Numbered from the stretch's first letter, positions 1-7,932 are shown. The stretch: 30,639 nt of DNA from CAZMYM01 sp964620325 (GCA_964620325.1 CAZUIM010000022.1:1-30639), one strand, 5' to 3'. Program-made: numbers and translations. The notes: generated by a model from the sequence alone, not told the origin.

Positions 1-9
1 ACCTGTAGG

Positions 10-2019
10 GTGTTGCCTTTCAATGCCCCGCAGCTTGCTGCGGGGTTCTTTACTCTGCTGACAATCGGCTTGGCGGCAGTGGTCGGCCTCGTTGGATGCG
101 AGTGGATCCAAGGGCTTCTGAATCCGGCGGAACAAGGGATCCCATGGGCGAATGACTCCTCGATCCCAGTGGCGAGCCAGTCGATCGGCCCTGCGGGCGG
201 GGTCGTGACGGTCAGCGACCCCGGCGGTCCGCTAGACGGAATGACAATCGACGTCCCGACCGGGACGTATCCGACCTCGGAAAGGTTTGACGTCTCCTAC
301 GTTCCAATCACCGGTGATCCAGACCCTCACGTCACGCCGTTGACCCCGCTGATCGAGGTCGACAACGGCGGTGCGTTCGCCGACAGCATCATGACCGTGA
401 CGATTCCGGTGACCATTCCTGACGGGCACTTCGCGATGGGGTTCTTCGTCGACCGAAGCGGGAAGCTCGAAGGGATGCCGCTGGTGGCGGAGTCGCCGAC
501 ATCGATCACGGTGGCCACGACTCACTTCTCCACGTTCATCGTCGGGATGATCGCGGACTCACTTCTGGTCGGTACGTTCGACACCGGGTTCCGCCCGATG
601 ACCGACGATTGGCAGTTCACCAATCGGGGCTCCTACATCGCACCAGGAGGCCACTGCGCTGGTCAGTCCCTTACCGCCATGTGGTACTACACCGAGAAGA
701 CCCTGAACGGTACGTCGACCTTGTGGAACCGCTTCGACAACAACGGCGACGCCCCCACGCCCGATTTCTGGTACGACGACAGCTACGGCTATCGGCTCGC
801 ATCGACGATCCAGGACGACATCGACTGGGACAACTGGCTGCGCGAAATCATCAAGAAACTCGGGAGTTCCGATGATGCCCTGAACTGGAGGGCGTTCCTG
901 TACGCGATGCTGGTCACCGGCGAACCGCAGTACGTGTCCATCTACAGTACATCGGGCGGACACGCGATGATCGTCTACAAGGCAGACGCCGACACCGGGA
1001 CGCTGTACGTCGCGGATCCGAACTACCCTGGACACTCCGAGCGCAAGATCACCTACAGCGGCGGAACGTTCGACGCGTATGAGTCGGGGGCTAACAAGAA
1101 GGAAATCGATGCCGGGAATAGCGTGCGCTATGAAAGTGTGCGCTACTTCGCCAAGTCAGCGTTGGTCTCGTGGCCCCATCTCGCTGCGCGGTGGAGCGAG
1201 TTCGAATTCGGCACGATCGGCGACGACGTCTTCCCGGAGTATGATTTGGCAGTGGTGCAAGACGATGACAGCCGGGTTCCCCTCATGAACGGAGTGACCG
1301 TGAGCGGCGACAGGCTGGAGATCGAGCTCGACACCGGCTCGAGCAATCACACGCTCGGATTCCAGGTGCGTCGCGGAGACGAGTGGTTGACCTTCGGGGC
1401 GGACGGGAAGTGGCCGCTGGTCGAAGGCGACAATCGGTTGGGCATCTACGTCCTGGGCCTCGTTGACAGTGTATGGGAGTACGTCGACTTCCAATGGGTG
1501 ACGGTGCACAGGGTTGTGCCGAGTGACGTCAGCGGAGGGATGGAGTTCCATCTGGCGGCGACCATCTCGGAAGACCCCCAGTATGGGTCCGGTCATTCGG
1601 GCATCGTCGGGACGACGATGAACTTCTGGAACGGCAGTTACAGCCCAGAGACAAAGACCGTCATCGCGAGTTGGGACGGCGGCGACTTCTCCAACACGTA
1701 CTTCGAGGCGCGGCTCAACGCGACCGAGGAGTACATCGAGTCCTTCTATGCGCGCCAGACGCAGGCGAACGTCTGGTTCGCCTGGACCAACGTGCACGAG
1801 ATTCGCGGATACAACATCCCCTACTCGCACACCGAGGGCGGCGCGCGCTACTTCGTCGTGGACGGATCACAGGCGCACGTGACAGTCGACCTACTGAAGT
1901 ACAAGACCTGGTCTACGTCCCTCGGAAGCGCCGGAAACCCGACAGACTGGGTGAGTTCGACGAGCGCCCTCACCGGAGATTCTGCAGACATCATCACCAT
2001 CCGATTGGACTTCTTCTAG
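10..2019 (+). CDS. Secreted lipoprotein with ZU5-like module and C39-like cysteine peptidase domain
   Basis: A protein of about 669 residues with a lipoprotein-type leader: hydrophobic segment, then GLVGC with the lipid-attachment Cys at residue 30. Residues ~55-180 form a beta-rich module resembling ZU5-type domains (start SIGPAGGVVTV, end THFSTFIVG). Residues ~205-385 look like a C39/papain-like peptidase fold, with candidate nucleophile Cys216 in GGHCAGQS, His318 in GGHAMIVY and Asp336/Asn338 in ADPNYPG. The rest to residue 669 is beta-rich and unrecognised. The likely role is an envelope-anchored peptidase or peptide-binding protein; the substrate is unknown. The start is uncertain: GTG at 10 has no ribosome binding site and gives a leader with no basic residue. 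The frame stays open to the window edge and the preceding codon is Arg, so the true start may lie upstream. The domain calls rest on motif spacing only. Confidence 0.75.
   Translation: MLPFNAPQLAAGFFTLLTIGLAAVVGLVGCEWIQGLLNPAEQGIPWANDSSIPVASQSIGPAGGVVTVSDPGGPLDGMTIDVPTGTYPTSERFDVSYVPITGDPDPHVTPLTPLIEVDNGGAFADSIMTVTIPVTIPDGHFAMGFFVDRSGKLEGMPLVAESPTSITVATTHFSTFIVGMIADSLLVGTFDTGFRPMTDDWQFTNRGSYIAPGGHCAGQSLTAMWYYTEKTLNGTSTLWNRFDNNGDAPTPDFWYDDSYGYRLASTIQDDIDWDNWLREIIKKLGSSDDALNWRAFLYAMLVTGEPQYVSIYSTSGGHAMIVYKADADTGTLYVADPNYPGHSERKITYSGGTFDAYESGANKKEIDAGNSVRYESVRYFAKSALVSWPHLAARWSEFEFGTIGDDVFPEYDLAVVQDDDSRVPLMNGVTVSGDRLEIELDTGSSNHTLGFQVRRGDEWLTFGADGKWPLVEGDNRLGIYVLGLVDSVWEYVDFQWVTVHRVVPSDVSGGMEFHLAATISEDPQYGSGHSGIVGTTMNFWNGSYSPETKTVIASWDGGDFSNTYFEARLNATEEYIESFYARQTQANVWFAWTNVHEIRGYNIPYSHTEGGARYFVVDGSQAHVTVDLLKYKTWSTSLGSAGNPTDWVSSTSALTGDSADIITIRLDFF
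26..51 (+). terminator. Perfect GC-rich hairpin followed by T-rich tract, inside the predicted leader
   Basis: CCCCGCAGC pairs exactly with GCTGCGGGG around a minimal TT loop (equivalently an 8-bp stem with a CTTG tetraloop), followed by TTCTTT. This is the form of an intrinsic terminator on the plus strand. It sits inside the coding sequence for the putative lipoprotein leader, so it either ends an upstream transcript, or attenuates this gene, or shows that the true start lies after it. Confidence 0.5.
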
Positions 2020-2112
2020 GGGTCAGGAGTTCGACGCGAAAGAAAGGCAGCTGCGACGACTCCCTCGTCTCCGGCGAAGGGGTCAGGACGGAGACGCGCC
2101 TCGTGCGCTTGC

Positions 2113-2453
2113 CTACTCGGAGGCGAACTCGGACAGCGACTTGTGCAGCTCGGCGACGTAGGTCATCGCAGGCCCGCCGCCCATCATCACCGCGACCGTC
2201 GCCACCTCCCACAGCTCCTCGGGGGTGGCACCGGCGGCCAGCGCCTTCTGCGTGTGGATCCGATGCAGTACTTGCAGCGAGCTGTGAGCCCCATCCCGAC
2301 GGCGAGCAGCTCCTTGGTCTTGAGATCCAGCTTCCCGGGTTTCAGAACAGCTTCCATGAACTGGTTGAACCCGTCCATCTCCTCGGGAACCTGTTTCGAC
2401 AGCTCGCCCATCGCCCGTTTGACATCGCGCATCGCTTCTCTCACGCCACTCAT
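2113..2453 (-). pseudogene. AhpD-like/carboxymuconolactone decarboxylase family protein, single frameshift
   Basis: AhpD-like proteins are small alpha-helical proteins using a CxxC...H redox/proton-relay site, often against peroxides. The first frame starts at ATG 2453, 9 nt after a GGAGG, and runs through LTARCKYCI. The second frame supplies IHTQKALAAGATPEELWE to a stop at 2113. Together they rebuild the family signature CxxCIxxH with the usual GAT(P)EEL continuation, giving a protein of about 113 aa. One base is missing at about 2259-2261, right after the second Cys (minus strand reads ATCGG^ATCC). As written, the protein loses the active-site His and the C-terminal half. The family call is firm. 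Whether the lesion is real or a consensus error cannot be decided from the sequence. Confidence 0.8.
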
Positions 2454-2579
2454 TCATCTCACCTCCCTCGAACGTTCTGCTAGGAGTTGTGATCTCGGAA
2501 GGACCCAGGGACACAATACGAACCCCCGCCTTCCTTCCTGCAGAGCTCCATACTGCGTCCCCGGGATACCTCGTCTGTA

Positions 2580-2741
2580 CTATCTCAGGAATACCGCGAG
2601 GAAATACGGCCAGACGACGATTCCAAGAATCGCCTTCCACCAAACAAGTTGCGCGAATCCGATCGTGAACAGCCACCCGCCGAACCAGAGCACGCCGGCG
2701 AGGCTGCCTCCGAAGGCGTCGTGCTTCCGATCTCCGCTCAT
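2580..2741 (-). CDS. Small two-helix membrane protein, 53 aa
   Basis: ATG 2741 follows a strong AAAGGAGG. The product has a short charged N-terminus (MSGDRKHDAFGG), then a Trp-rich hydrophobic segment at residues ~14-32 containing GVLWFGGWLFTIGFA, a turn with WWK, and a second hydrophobic segment to residue 52. It is predicted to be an inner-membrane helical hairpin. Similar tiny proteins with an FxGWLFTIGF core occur in several bacterial groups without known function. It has its own leader and lies between the AhpD-like gene and the VIT1-type transporter on the same strand. The good ribosome binding site, hydrophobic pattern and clean stop support a real gene. Confidence 0.75.
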   Translation of the reverse strand: MSGDRKHDAFGGSLAGVLWFGGWLFTIGFAQLVWWKAILGIVVWPYFLAVFLR

Positions 2742-2826
2742 CCTCCCTCCTTTCGATAGGTCGGAGGCTACACTTCAAAGGTGCGCTGCAGCAACACTGG
2801 GATCCTCCCGGCTACGCGGGCCGGGC

Positions 2827-3303
2827 TCACTCCGTGAATGTGGCGACCCATTCGCCGACCCAGTATGTGATGACGACGACCAGAATCGCGATCAGGATGT
2901 GCTCTCCGACGACCTTCCACGGCCGCTTCTTCTGGGACTTCGCAATCAGGTAGCTTAGGACCGCGAGGACGAAGAGTCCCCACACGACGCTGGTGATAAC
3001 GGCCGTCGACAGGGGAAGCAGGAGGACCGGAACAACGAACGTTAGGGCGAACCCCGACTTCGCGAGGAACGTGGCAATGGTTGCGCTCCAGACCTGTCTG
3101 TTGGTGCGGGTGCTCTCCGACTCCTCCGACATGTGAATGCCGAGAGCGTCAGAGAACGCGTCGGCGATCGCGATCGTGAGGACGCCTCCCAAAACCACAA
3201 GCTTCGACTTCGTCCCGGAGTTCAATCCGACCATCAGGCCGAGCGTAGTGATCACCGCAGACGACAATCCGAACGTGATTCCCGTGCGCAATGAATCCTT
3301 CAA
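2827..3303 (-). CDS. VIT1/CCC1-type membrane transporter homologue
   Basis: A 158-aa integral membrane protein with about five hydrophobic segments (residues ~8-27, 34-52, 78-100, 102-122 and 135-155). The N-terminal pattern GLSSAVITTLGLMVGL and the segment IAIADAFSDALGIHMSEESE match the short bacterial branch of the VIT1/CCC1 family, whose eukaryotic members move Fe2+ or Mn2+ into vacuoles. The acidic stretch after helix 2 corresponds to the cytosolic metal-binding side. The metal specificity of this short branch is not established. The start is TTG 3303, overlapping the TGA of the upstream 73-aa ORF as TTGA, which suggests translational coupling. It is the last gene of a four-ORF string. 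Confidence 0.8.
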   Translation of the reverse strand: MKDSLRTGITFGLSSAVITTLGLMVGLNSGTKSKLVVLGGVLTIAIADAFSDALGIHMSEESESTRTNRQVWSATIATFLAKSGFALTFVVPVLLLPLSTAVITSVVWGLFVLAVLSYLIAKSQKKRPWKVVGEHILIAILVVVITYWVGEWVATFTE

Positions 3304-3521
3304 CTGCTCTCCCCTGCCAGTTCATCGATCATCATTCGATCCGCGACGAGAGGTACGGGCTTCGTCATCGTCCGTGCAATGTCTCTCGTCCGACACCCCG
3401 GGATCGACTTCTCGATTCGCAGGATTCCGACGCAGGCGTCGCTCCGGAAGCTCGAGGAACACAATACCCGACTCGAGAGGTTCGAGTCGCGTTCCTCTTC
3501 GGACAGAGCGAACAGCCTCAC
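3300..3521 (-). CDS. Hypothetical 73-aa protein coupled to the VIT1-type transporter
   Basis: GTG 3521 lies 3 nt after the stop of the 40-aa ORF, and the TGA overlaps the transporter start by 4 nt (TTGA). The product begins with RLFALSEEER, has three Cys residues in its middle (RVLCSSSF, DACVGIL, IPGCRTR) and ends DRMMIDELAGESS. It has no signal peptide or membrane segment. I do not recognise the family. The tight packing with its neighbours is the main support. It could be a remnant of a longer gene. Confidence 0.5.
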   Translation of the reverse strand: MRLFALSEEERDSNLSSRVLCSSSFRSDACVGILRIEKSIPGCRTRDIARTMTKPVPLVADRMMIDELAGESS

Positions 3522-3524
3522 GTG

Positions 3525-3647
3525 CTACGCGTCGAACACGACGTCCAACAACGCCTCGAGCTGGTGGGGATCCTGAATGATTGCGACGAGCTCGTCGTCC
3601 GTGAGGTGCATTGTCTCCTGTAAGAACGCTACAAGATCGGGAGTCAC
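3525..3647 (-). CDS. Hypothetical acidic 40-aa protein
   Basis: GTG 3647 is preceded by GAGGAG, and its first bases overlap the stop of the upstream ORF (GTGA). The product is MTPDLVAFLQETMHLTDDEL followed by VAIIQDPHQLEALLDVVFDA. It is short, acidic and amphipathic, likely two helices with no Cys. No family is recognised. A helical partner or assembly protein is possible, but that is inference. Confidence 0.5.
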   Translation of the reverse strand: MTPDLVAFLQETMHLTDDELVAIIQDPHQLEALLDVVFDA

Positions 3648-3853
3648 CGCTCCTCCTCGGGTGCTTCGCCATCGTCGGTCCTCACGGCGATGGTCACGAA
3701 CCTCCTGTTGGATGTCTCGTCCGCGCGCGCTGCGCTTCGCCATCCGGCTCGAGGATCGCCGTCGAGCTCCGTCCTGATCGGATGAAAAGGGCACTTTGCC
3801 CGAGCGATGCTGAGGCTCACGATCTGTGCGACCTCCTTCACGGAGTACTTCAT
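3644..3853 (-). CDS. Hypothetical 69-aa protein, first ORF of the VIT1-type string
   Basis: The chosen start is ATG 3853; an in-frame GTG pair lies just upstream. The N-terminus MKYSVKEVAQIVSLS resembles the first helices of a MerR/excisionase-type helix-turn-helix, but the rest (Arg-rich, ending GEAPEEER) does not continue that fold. The protein may be degenerate or unrelated. The stop TGA overlaps the next start as GTGA. The position suggests a possible regulator of the downstream transporter; this is weak inference. Confidence 0.4.
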   Translation of the reverse strand: MKYSVKEVAQIVSLSIARAKCPFHPIRTELDGDPRAGWRSAARADETSNRRFVTIAVRTDDGEAPEEER

Positions 3854-4022
3854 CGGAATCACCACCCGGGTTGACACTACCGAAATTGCATCCAGATTCA
3901 GCGGTCGCGTGGACGCTCCGAAGCGGACAGCTGCCTCCCAGTTCCGGCCAGCAGTTGAAGGAACGCCCGCAACTTCGTGTCTGAGTCCACGCGACCCGAA
4001 CTCGAGGCTACGACTCACGCGA

Positions 4023-4731
4023 TCAGGCCTCCGGGCTCAGCTTCTCGGACACGATGCGGTCCCCGGCAAAGCGCTCCCCCGGGTCGAGACGCTCGCTCTC
4101 GGAGTCGCCCACGAGGGCTACGGCGCGGACCGGGGAGGCTTCGATTCCGGCGAGTTTGAGCGGAAACGCCGCCAGCAGCATTTTGCCCTCAACAGCGAGC
4201 AGCACGCGGGGAGGTGACCAGTCCTTCGATGATCGAGACGCCCGCCCCGCACAGCGTCTCGTGAGCCGGATACGGCGGATGGCCCTCCGCCCCATCGACA
4301 GATGGGCTGTCCAGTCCGACCAGATCGGCGCCTCGATCGACGAGGAGCTTCGCCGCGTCCGGCGTGACAAACGGGAAGTCCGTGTAGTAGTCAGGTGCCC
4401 CAGCGTGATCCTCCCAGCCGGTCGAGAAGAGCACCGCGCGCCCCGCACAAGCGTGCGGGATGTCGTCCACGTCGATCGTCGATCCGCTGACAGAGACGAC
4501 GATTGCCGAGAAGAGGCGAAGCGGCAATTCGGCGACATCCTGCCCTTCCGGTGCGAAGTGAAGCGGCGCGTCCAGGTGCGTCCCGCCGTGCGGATCGAAG
4601 TCCGAGAAACGCGTCAGGGTGGCCAGATCGCTTCTGACGTCCTCTCGGTTCGCCGCCCATGCCGTCCTCGTTCCCGGATAGCTCAGGCTCTCGTTGGTCA
4701 AGGTCTGCGTCAGATCGATGATGGAAAACAT
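4023..4731 (-). pseudogene. Cyclase/kynurenine-formamidase-like hydrolase, single frameshift
   Basis: The N-terminal frame starts at ATG 4731 (GGGGAGGG upstream) and contains the family hallmark HGGTHLDAPLHF, the metal-binding HxGTHxDxPxH motif of the cyclase family (kynurenine formamidase, isatin hydrolase and related enzymes). It also has YYTDFPFVTPDAAKLL and GLDSPSVDG, as expected. The C-terminal frame supplies LLAAFPLKLAGIEASPVRAV, the typical ending, and stops at 4023. The frames join if one base of the GGGG run at 4208-4211 is removed, giving about 235 aa. The substrate cannot be predicted. The gene stands alone on the minus strand. The lesion is in a homopolymer, so a consensus error is plausible. 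Confidence 0.8.
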
Positions 4732-4947
4732 CCTGCCCTCCCCGGACGAGGCCCCTGAAACGCTCCGCCGCCCGCATTCTTTCTCAATGCGGCAGTCAGA
4801 GTAACGGATGTGACGACGTTCGTCCTCCATGCGCGCCCGGCGTTCGATCGTGCCCGTCGCTGTCTGCTCGCAGAGAGAACGACTCTCCATCGCACATCGT
4901 GAGTAACACGCGGATCGTTGATCGCATCCCGTGCAACATCGGTCATC

Positions 4948-5973
4948 ATGCCCGTTCACCAGTCCGATCCGAATCGTAAGCCTGACAGCGCCTACGTACC
5001 CGGAGAGCTCGGCTGCCTGGTGCCGGGGAATCGCTGCCGGCTCCTCGACGGCCGCCGGACGCCGGGCGTGATCGAAGCGATCGACGAGACGTCCGGCTTC
5101 TTTCGGTGGCGGATCACGGCGTTCGAGGACGAGGGGAAGAGCTGGGACGTACCGATCGAGAAGGTCACGCGCTATCAGTTCGAACGGTCCTCGGATCGCA
5201 AGGTTCCTGGCTGCGTCCGCAGGCTTCGACGGCTCGCAGACCGATTGTCCGAGCCGCTCGTCATCCGGCCGAGCCAGGCCGCGCGACGTGCCGTTGGCCG
5301 CGAGATCACGGAGACCGAGAGAGCCGCGGACTGCTGGCTCGAGAGCGAATCGAGCTTCTTCGCGCAGGGTCAAACGCTTGATCTGACCGTTCGGGACGGT
5401 CCGAGGGAGCTGGCCCACGACCTCCGGCGATACCTGAACTCCCAATCGGAAACGCTGTCGCAGATCGAGGCGAAGTCGGCGGAAGCGGTCGTACTCAACC
5501 CGGATTCCGGGGAATGGATCAAGGGCATGTTGATCGTGATGGCGGAATCGGGGTTGGTCGGCTATTCAGGCACCATCGTCCGGACGCAGGATCTGTTCGA
5601 CGGGCTGGGAGCGAAGGAGCTTCGCCACGCGTACTGCGTGCATCGACTGGCGTTCGTTCGCGCCGCCTTTCGTCGGGCCGGATACTCAGAAGTGGTCGTG
5701 TATCGTGGGATGGCCTCCGAATCCCGTTGGCTGGAGCCCTCGCGCTCGATCGTCTCCTGCACGTTCAGTCTACGGGTCGCGAGGTCGTTCGCCGGCTTCC
5801 GTCGATCGAGTCGGTTCAAGACCTCCTGCCTGTTGAAACTGACCGTCCCGATCGAGCGCCTCTGAATGACGTACTGCGAGACGCAGGCACTGAACGACCG
5901 ATACCGCGAAGCCGAGGCGCTCGTGTTGAACGACAGCATCGGCCCGTTCCGAACGACACCAGACCGTTCCTAA
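4948..5973 (+). pseudogene. ADP-ribosyltransferase-like protein interrupted by an in-frame UGA
   Basis: Residue numbers start at ATG 4948; TTG 4918 is an alternative, and neither has a clear ribosome binding site. Residues ~1-60 carry a small beta-rich region (VPGNRCRLLDGRRTPG, FEDEGKSWDVPIEKV). The C-terminal part has the R-S-E class signature: VVYRG with Arg253, SCTFS at ~270 and YREAEALVL with Glu321/Glu323 as the ExE pair. A TGA at 5863-5865 (codon 306) lies between the second and third motifs. The frame then stays open for 35 more codons to TAA 5971, and those codons carry the ExE motif. As written, the protein ends without its catalytic glutamates. No signal peptide is seen. The role could be toxin-like or regulatory ADP-ribosylation; the target is unknown. 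The N-terminal region is unrecognised. Confidence 0.6.
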
Positions 5974-5988
5974 GAACAGGCGGGCGTC

Positions 5989-6018
5989 TTGTTCCTTGCT
6001 CTCCATTCGCAGTAGGAT
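5989..6018 (+). promoter_or_regulatory. Possible sigma70-type promoter of the PKD lipoprotein gene
   Basis: TTGTTC at 5989-5994 and TAGGAT at 6013-6018 are 18 bp apart, about 26 nt before the GTG start and just ahead of its GGGAGG. The match is moderate; nothing else in the short gap competes. Confidence 0.3.
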
Positions 6019-6044
6019 CCAAGGACTCGAAGGGAGGCGCCATC

Positions 6045-6809
6045 GTGCATCGTTCTCGTTCACGGCCCGCTCTCAAGCAGTTCCTGATTCCTGCAGTGCT
6101 CGTCAGTCTCATCCTGGTCTCCGGATGCGACCTGATCGACCAGCTGCTCGGACTCTCCCCGGGTGGAGATCCTGGCGGTGGAACGGGCAACGCACCGCAG
6201 GCTGTCATGACCGTGGGGATCGACGATGATCTCGTCGACATGGGACTGAATCCTGATCTGCGCCCGCCCTTGTGGTACGCATTCAGCAGCGCGGAATCAC
6301 TCACCGGCGACGGTCTCCCGCTGTACCATCCGTCGGCCGGCATGCACGATGTCGCCTGGGACTACGGCGATGGCGGGACGCGCGGCTTCGAGTGGAATGA
6401 CCGAACCACGGAGCACATATACCGTGAGGAGGGAACGTACGTCGCCAGCCTCAGCGTGCGCCACACCGCAAGCGGGCTGACGGACACCGCGCAACAGACG
6501 ATCGTCATTGGAGAAGCGTGGCTCGAGATCGTGAGCGTAACCACGGCGGACCGCCCGGACGATCGCGTGGATGTGACCGTCGTCGTTCGCAATCAGAGCA
6601 GCCAGGTTCTTCGCGTGATCGTTGTGGATGTGCTGGTGGACGAACAGCTGTGGCCGTCGAACCTCTCTGCCACATTCTCTCCCGAGACGGAACCCGGTCT
6701 CCTCGAGCCGAACGAGACCTACTCGTTGACATCGTCGGTCGGCAAATGGACGACGGGTACGCTTCGAGTCCGGTCGTCGTTCTGCACCCCCTGGGTGCCG
6801 CCGCAGTAG
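6045..6809 (+). CDS. Lipoprotein with PKD domain
   Basis: GTG 6045 follows GGGAGG. The leader has a strongly basic n-region (VHRSRSRPALK), a hydrophobic core and the lipobox LVSGC, with the lipid-attachment Cys at residue 28; the mature protein begins CDLIDQLLG. Residues ~90-150 contain a PKD-type Ig-like domain (VAWDYGDGG, EHIYREEGTY, TAQQTIVI). Residues ~155-254 form a second beta-sandwich (DVTVVVRNQSSQVLRVI, ETYSLTSSVG), of the kind found in CARDB-like adhesion modules. It is probably an outer-surface or periplasmic binding/scaffold lipoprotein of 254 aa. It stands alone on the plus strand. Confidence 0.8.
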   Translation: MHRSRSRPALKQFLIPAVLVSLILVSGCDLIDQLLGLSPGGDPGGGTGNAPQAVMTVGIDDDLVDMGLNPDLRPPLWYAFSSAESLTGDGLPLYHPSAGMHDVAWDYGDGGTRGFEWNDRTTEHIYREEGTYVASLSVRHTASGLTDTAQQTIVIGEAWLEIVSVTTADRPDDRVDVTVVVRNQSSQVLRVIVVDVLVDEQLWPSNLSATFSPETEPGLLEPNETYSLTSSVGKWTTGTLRVRSSFCTPWVPPQ

Positions 6810-6938
6810 TCGAACGCCGATCCTCGCGCGGGCGAGCAATGCCGCATTCCAGGATGGGGCTTCACCCTCCAGACCTCGCTGGATTGCGGCCTGCCTTGGT
6901 GTAGACTTGGAGCACCCATTCCGGATCGGAGGCATCGC

Positions 6939-7055
6939 ATGGCCAAGACCCAGGACAAGCGAAGTGCAAGCGACAAGAAGACCGCGCAGAAGTCGATCAA
7001 GGAGAAACGCGCCGCGAAGAAGGCAAAGCGAGCGGAGAGAGAACGCGAAGGATAG
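6939..7055 (+). CDS. Very basic 38-aa protein
   Basis: ATG 6939 follows GGAGG at 7-8 nt. The product begins MAKTQDKRSASDKK and continues as Lys/Arg/Ala-rich helix (KEKRAAKKAKRAERE) to the TAG at 7053. It has no hydrophobic or cysteine residues. Such tiny highly basic helices are usually nucleic-acid or ribosome associated, but no function is established for this type. The good ribosome binding site, isolated location and even composition support a real gene. Confidence 0.65.
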   Translation: MAKTQDKRSASDKKTAQKSIKEKRAAKKAKRAEREREG

Positions 7056-7231
7056 CGTCTGTCGCGTCTGCGGGATTCACCGTCGAGGGTCTCGCGCGCT
7101 TTCACCGGGCCTGTATCAGATCTGAGTGAGCGCGAGTTCGCAGGCATCACTCCCCGTGACAATCCTTCCTTGTCAATCGATTCTCTCGACGAACGGCTCG
7201 ATCGGAATCGGATCCGACATCCAGGGATCAC

Positions 7232-7932
7232 TCGGCCGGGCTCCCACGTCGGTCCTCCGCCGATCTGCCGAACATCGTCCGACGATTCGCCGAGAGGCTC
7301 GGAGACACGGACGGGAAGTATGTCTTCGGCATCGCGACCTACGGCGGGGCGGCCGGCGCGTCTCTGAAGACCTTGGGCGAAATCCTCCGATCGCGCGGGA
7401 AGAGGCTGGCAGCCGGCTTTGGGATGCACATGCCGCAGAGCGTGTTTCGCAAACGCTGGGAGAACAAGGCGTGGGTCTACCGGCGGGCCGAGAAGTGAAC
7501 CGACTTCGTCGTCTGATAGATCGACGCGCGAAGGACGGGGACGTTCTACGGCAACGTTCCGCTCCAGACCGTTCTGACGCCGTTCAAGGGGCTCCTGCGT
7601 CGCATGACCGTCCGATACATGGAGGAGATTTCAAACACCCCCCTCTCCTTCGGGGGCACCGTCGAGGACCTGATTCCCGTCAGTGACCGAGCGTTCACGG
7701 TGAGCGCCGCGTACAACGGCTGCGGGATCTGTGCTCGCGTCTGCCCGGTCGACAACATCGAGATGGCGGACGGAAGGCCGGTCTGGCAGAACCGATGCGA
7801 GAACTGCCTGGCGTGCGTCAACTGGTGCCCGCGAGAGGCGATTCAGGGAGGAATCGCAAATCAGGATATCACTACCGCCACCCCGACGTCACGAGACAGG
7901 CCATCACCGCCCAAGCTGAACGCGCGATCTGA
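7232..7932 (+). pseudogene. Decayed EFR1-type flavodoxin/ferredoxin protein
   Basis: Fragments in one frame align in order with the intact EFR1 protein at 21246. LPNIVRRFAERL at 7265 and KYVFGIATYGG match the middle of the flavodoxin domain. After in-frame TGA at 7496 and TGA-TAG further on, ARRTGTF and later CGICARVCP with CENCLACVNWCP (two 4Fe-4S motifs) follow. Near 7864 one base is missing (CAGG^ATATC), and the true C-terminus YRHPDVTRQAI is read in the next frame to TGA 7930. The N-terminal FMN-binding loop is absent. With three stops, one indel and a lost 5' end, this is a genuine pseudogene. Most of the reading frame is nonetheless preserved, so decay is fairly recent. Confidence 0.8.

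Noticed and set aside
2017..2092. Repeated GGGGTCAGGA flanking the end of the first gene
   Set aside because: Two copies of ten bases only, with no mobile-element or target-site features.
2254..2265. Programmed frameshifting in the AhpD-like, flavodoxin or cyclase genes
   Set aside because: No slippery heptamer, internal Shine-Dalgarno or downstream pseudoknot is apparent; a plain indel is simpler.
4054..4758. Plus-strand open frame opposite the cyclase gene
   Set aside because: It is antisense to a well-supported family motif set and has an Arg-rich composition typical of a shadow frame in high-GC DNA.
5514..6044. Long plus-strand frame extending the PKD lipoprotein upstream
   Set aside because: It overlaps the ADP-ribosyltransferase gene out of frame; the ribosome binding site, lipobox leader and promoter all point to GTG 6045.
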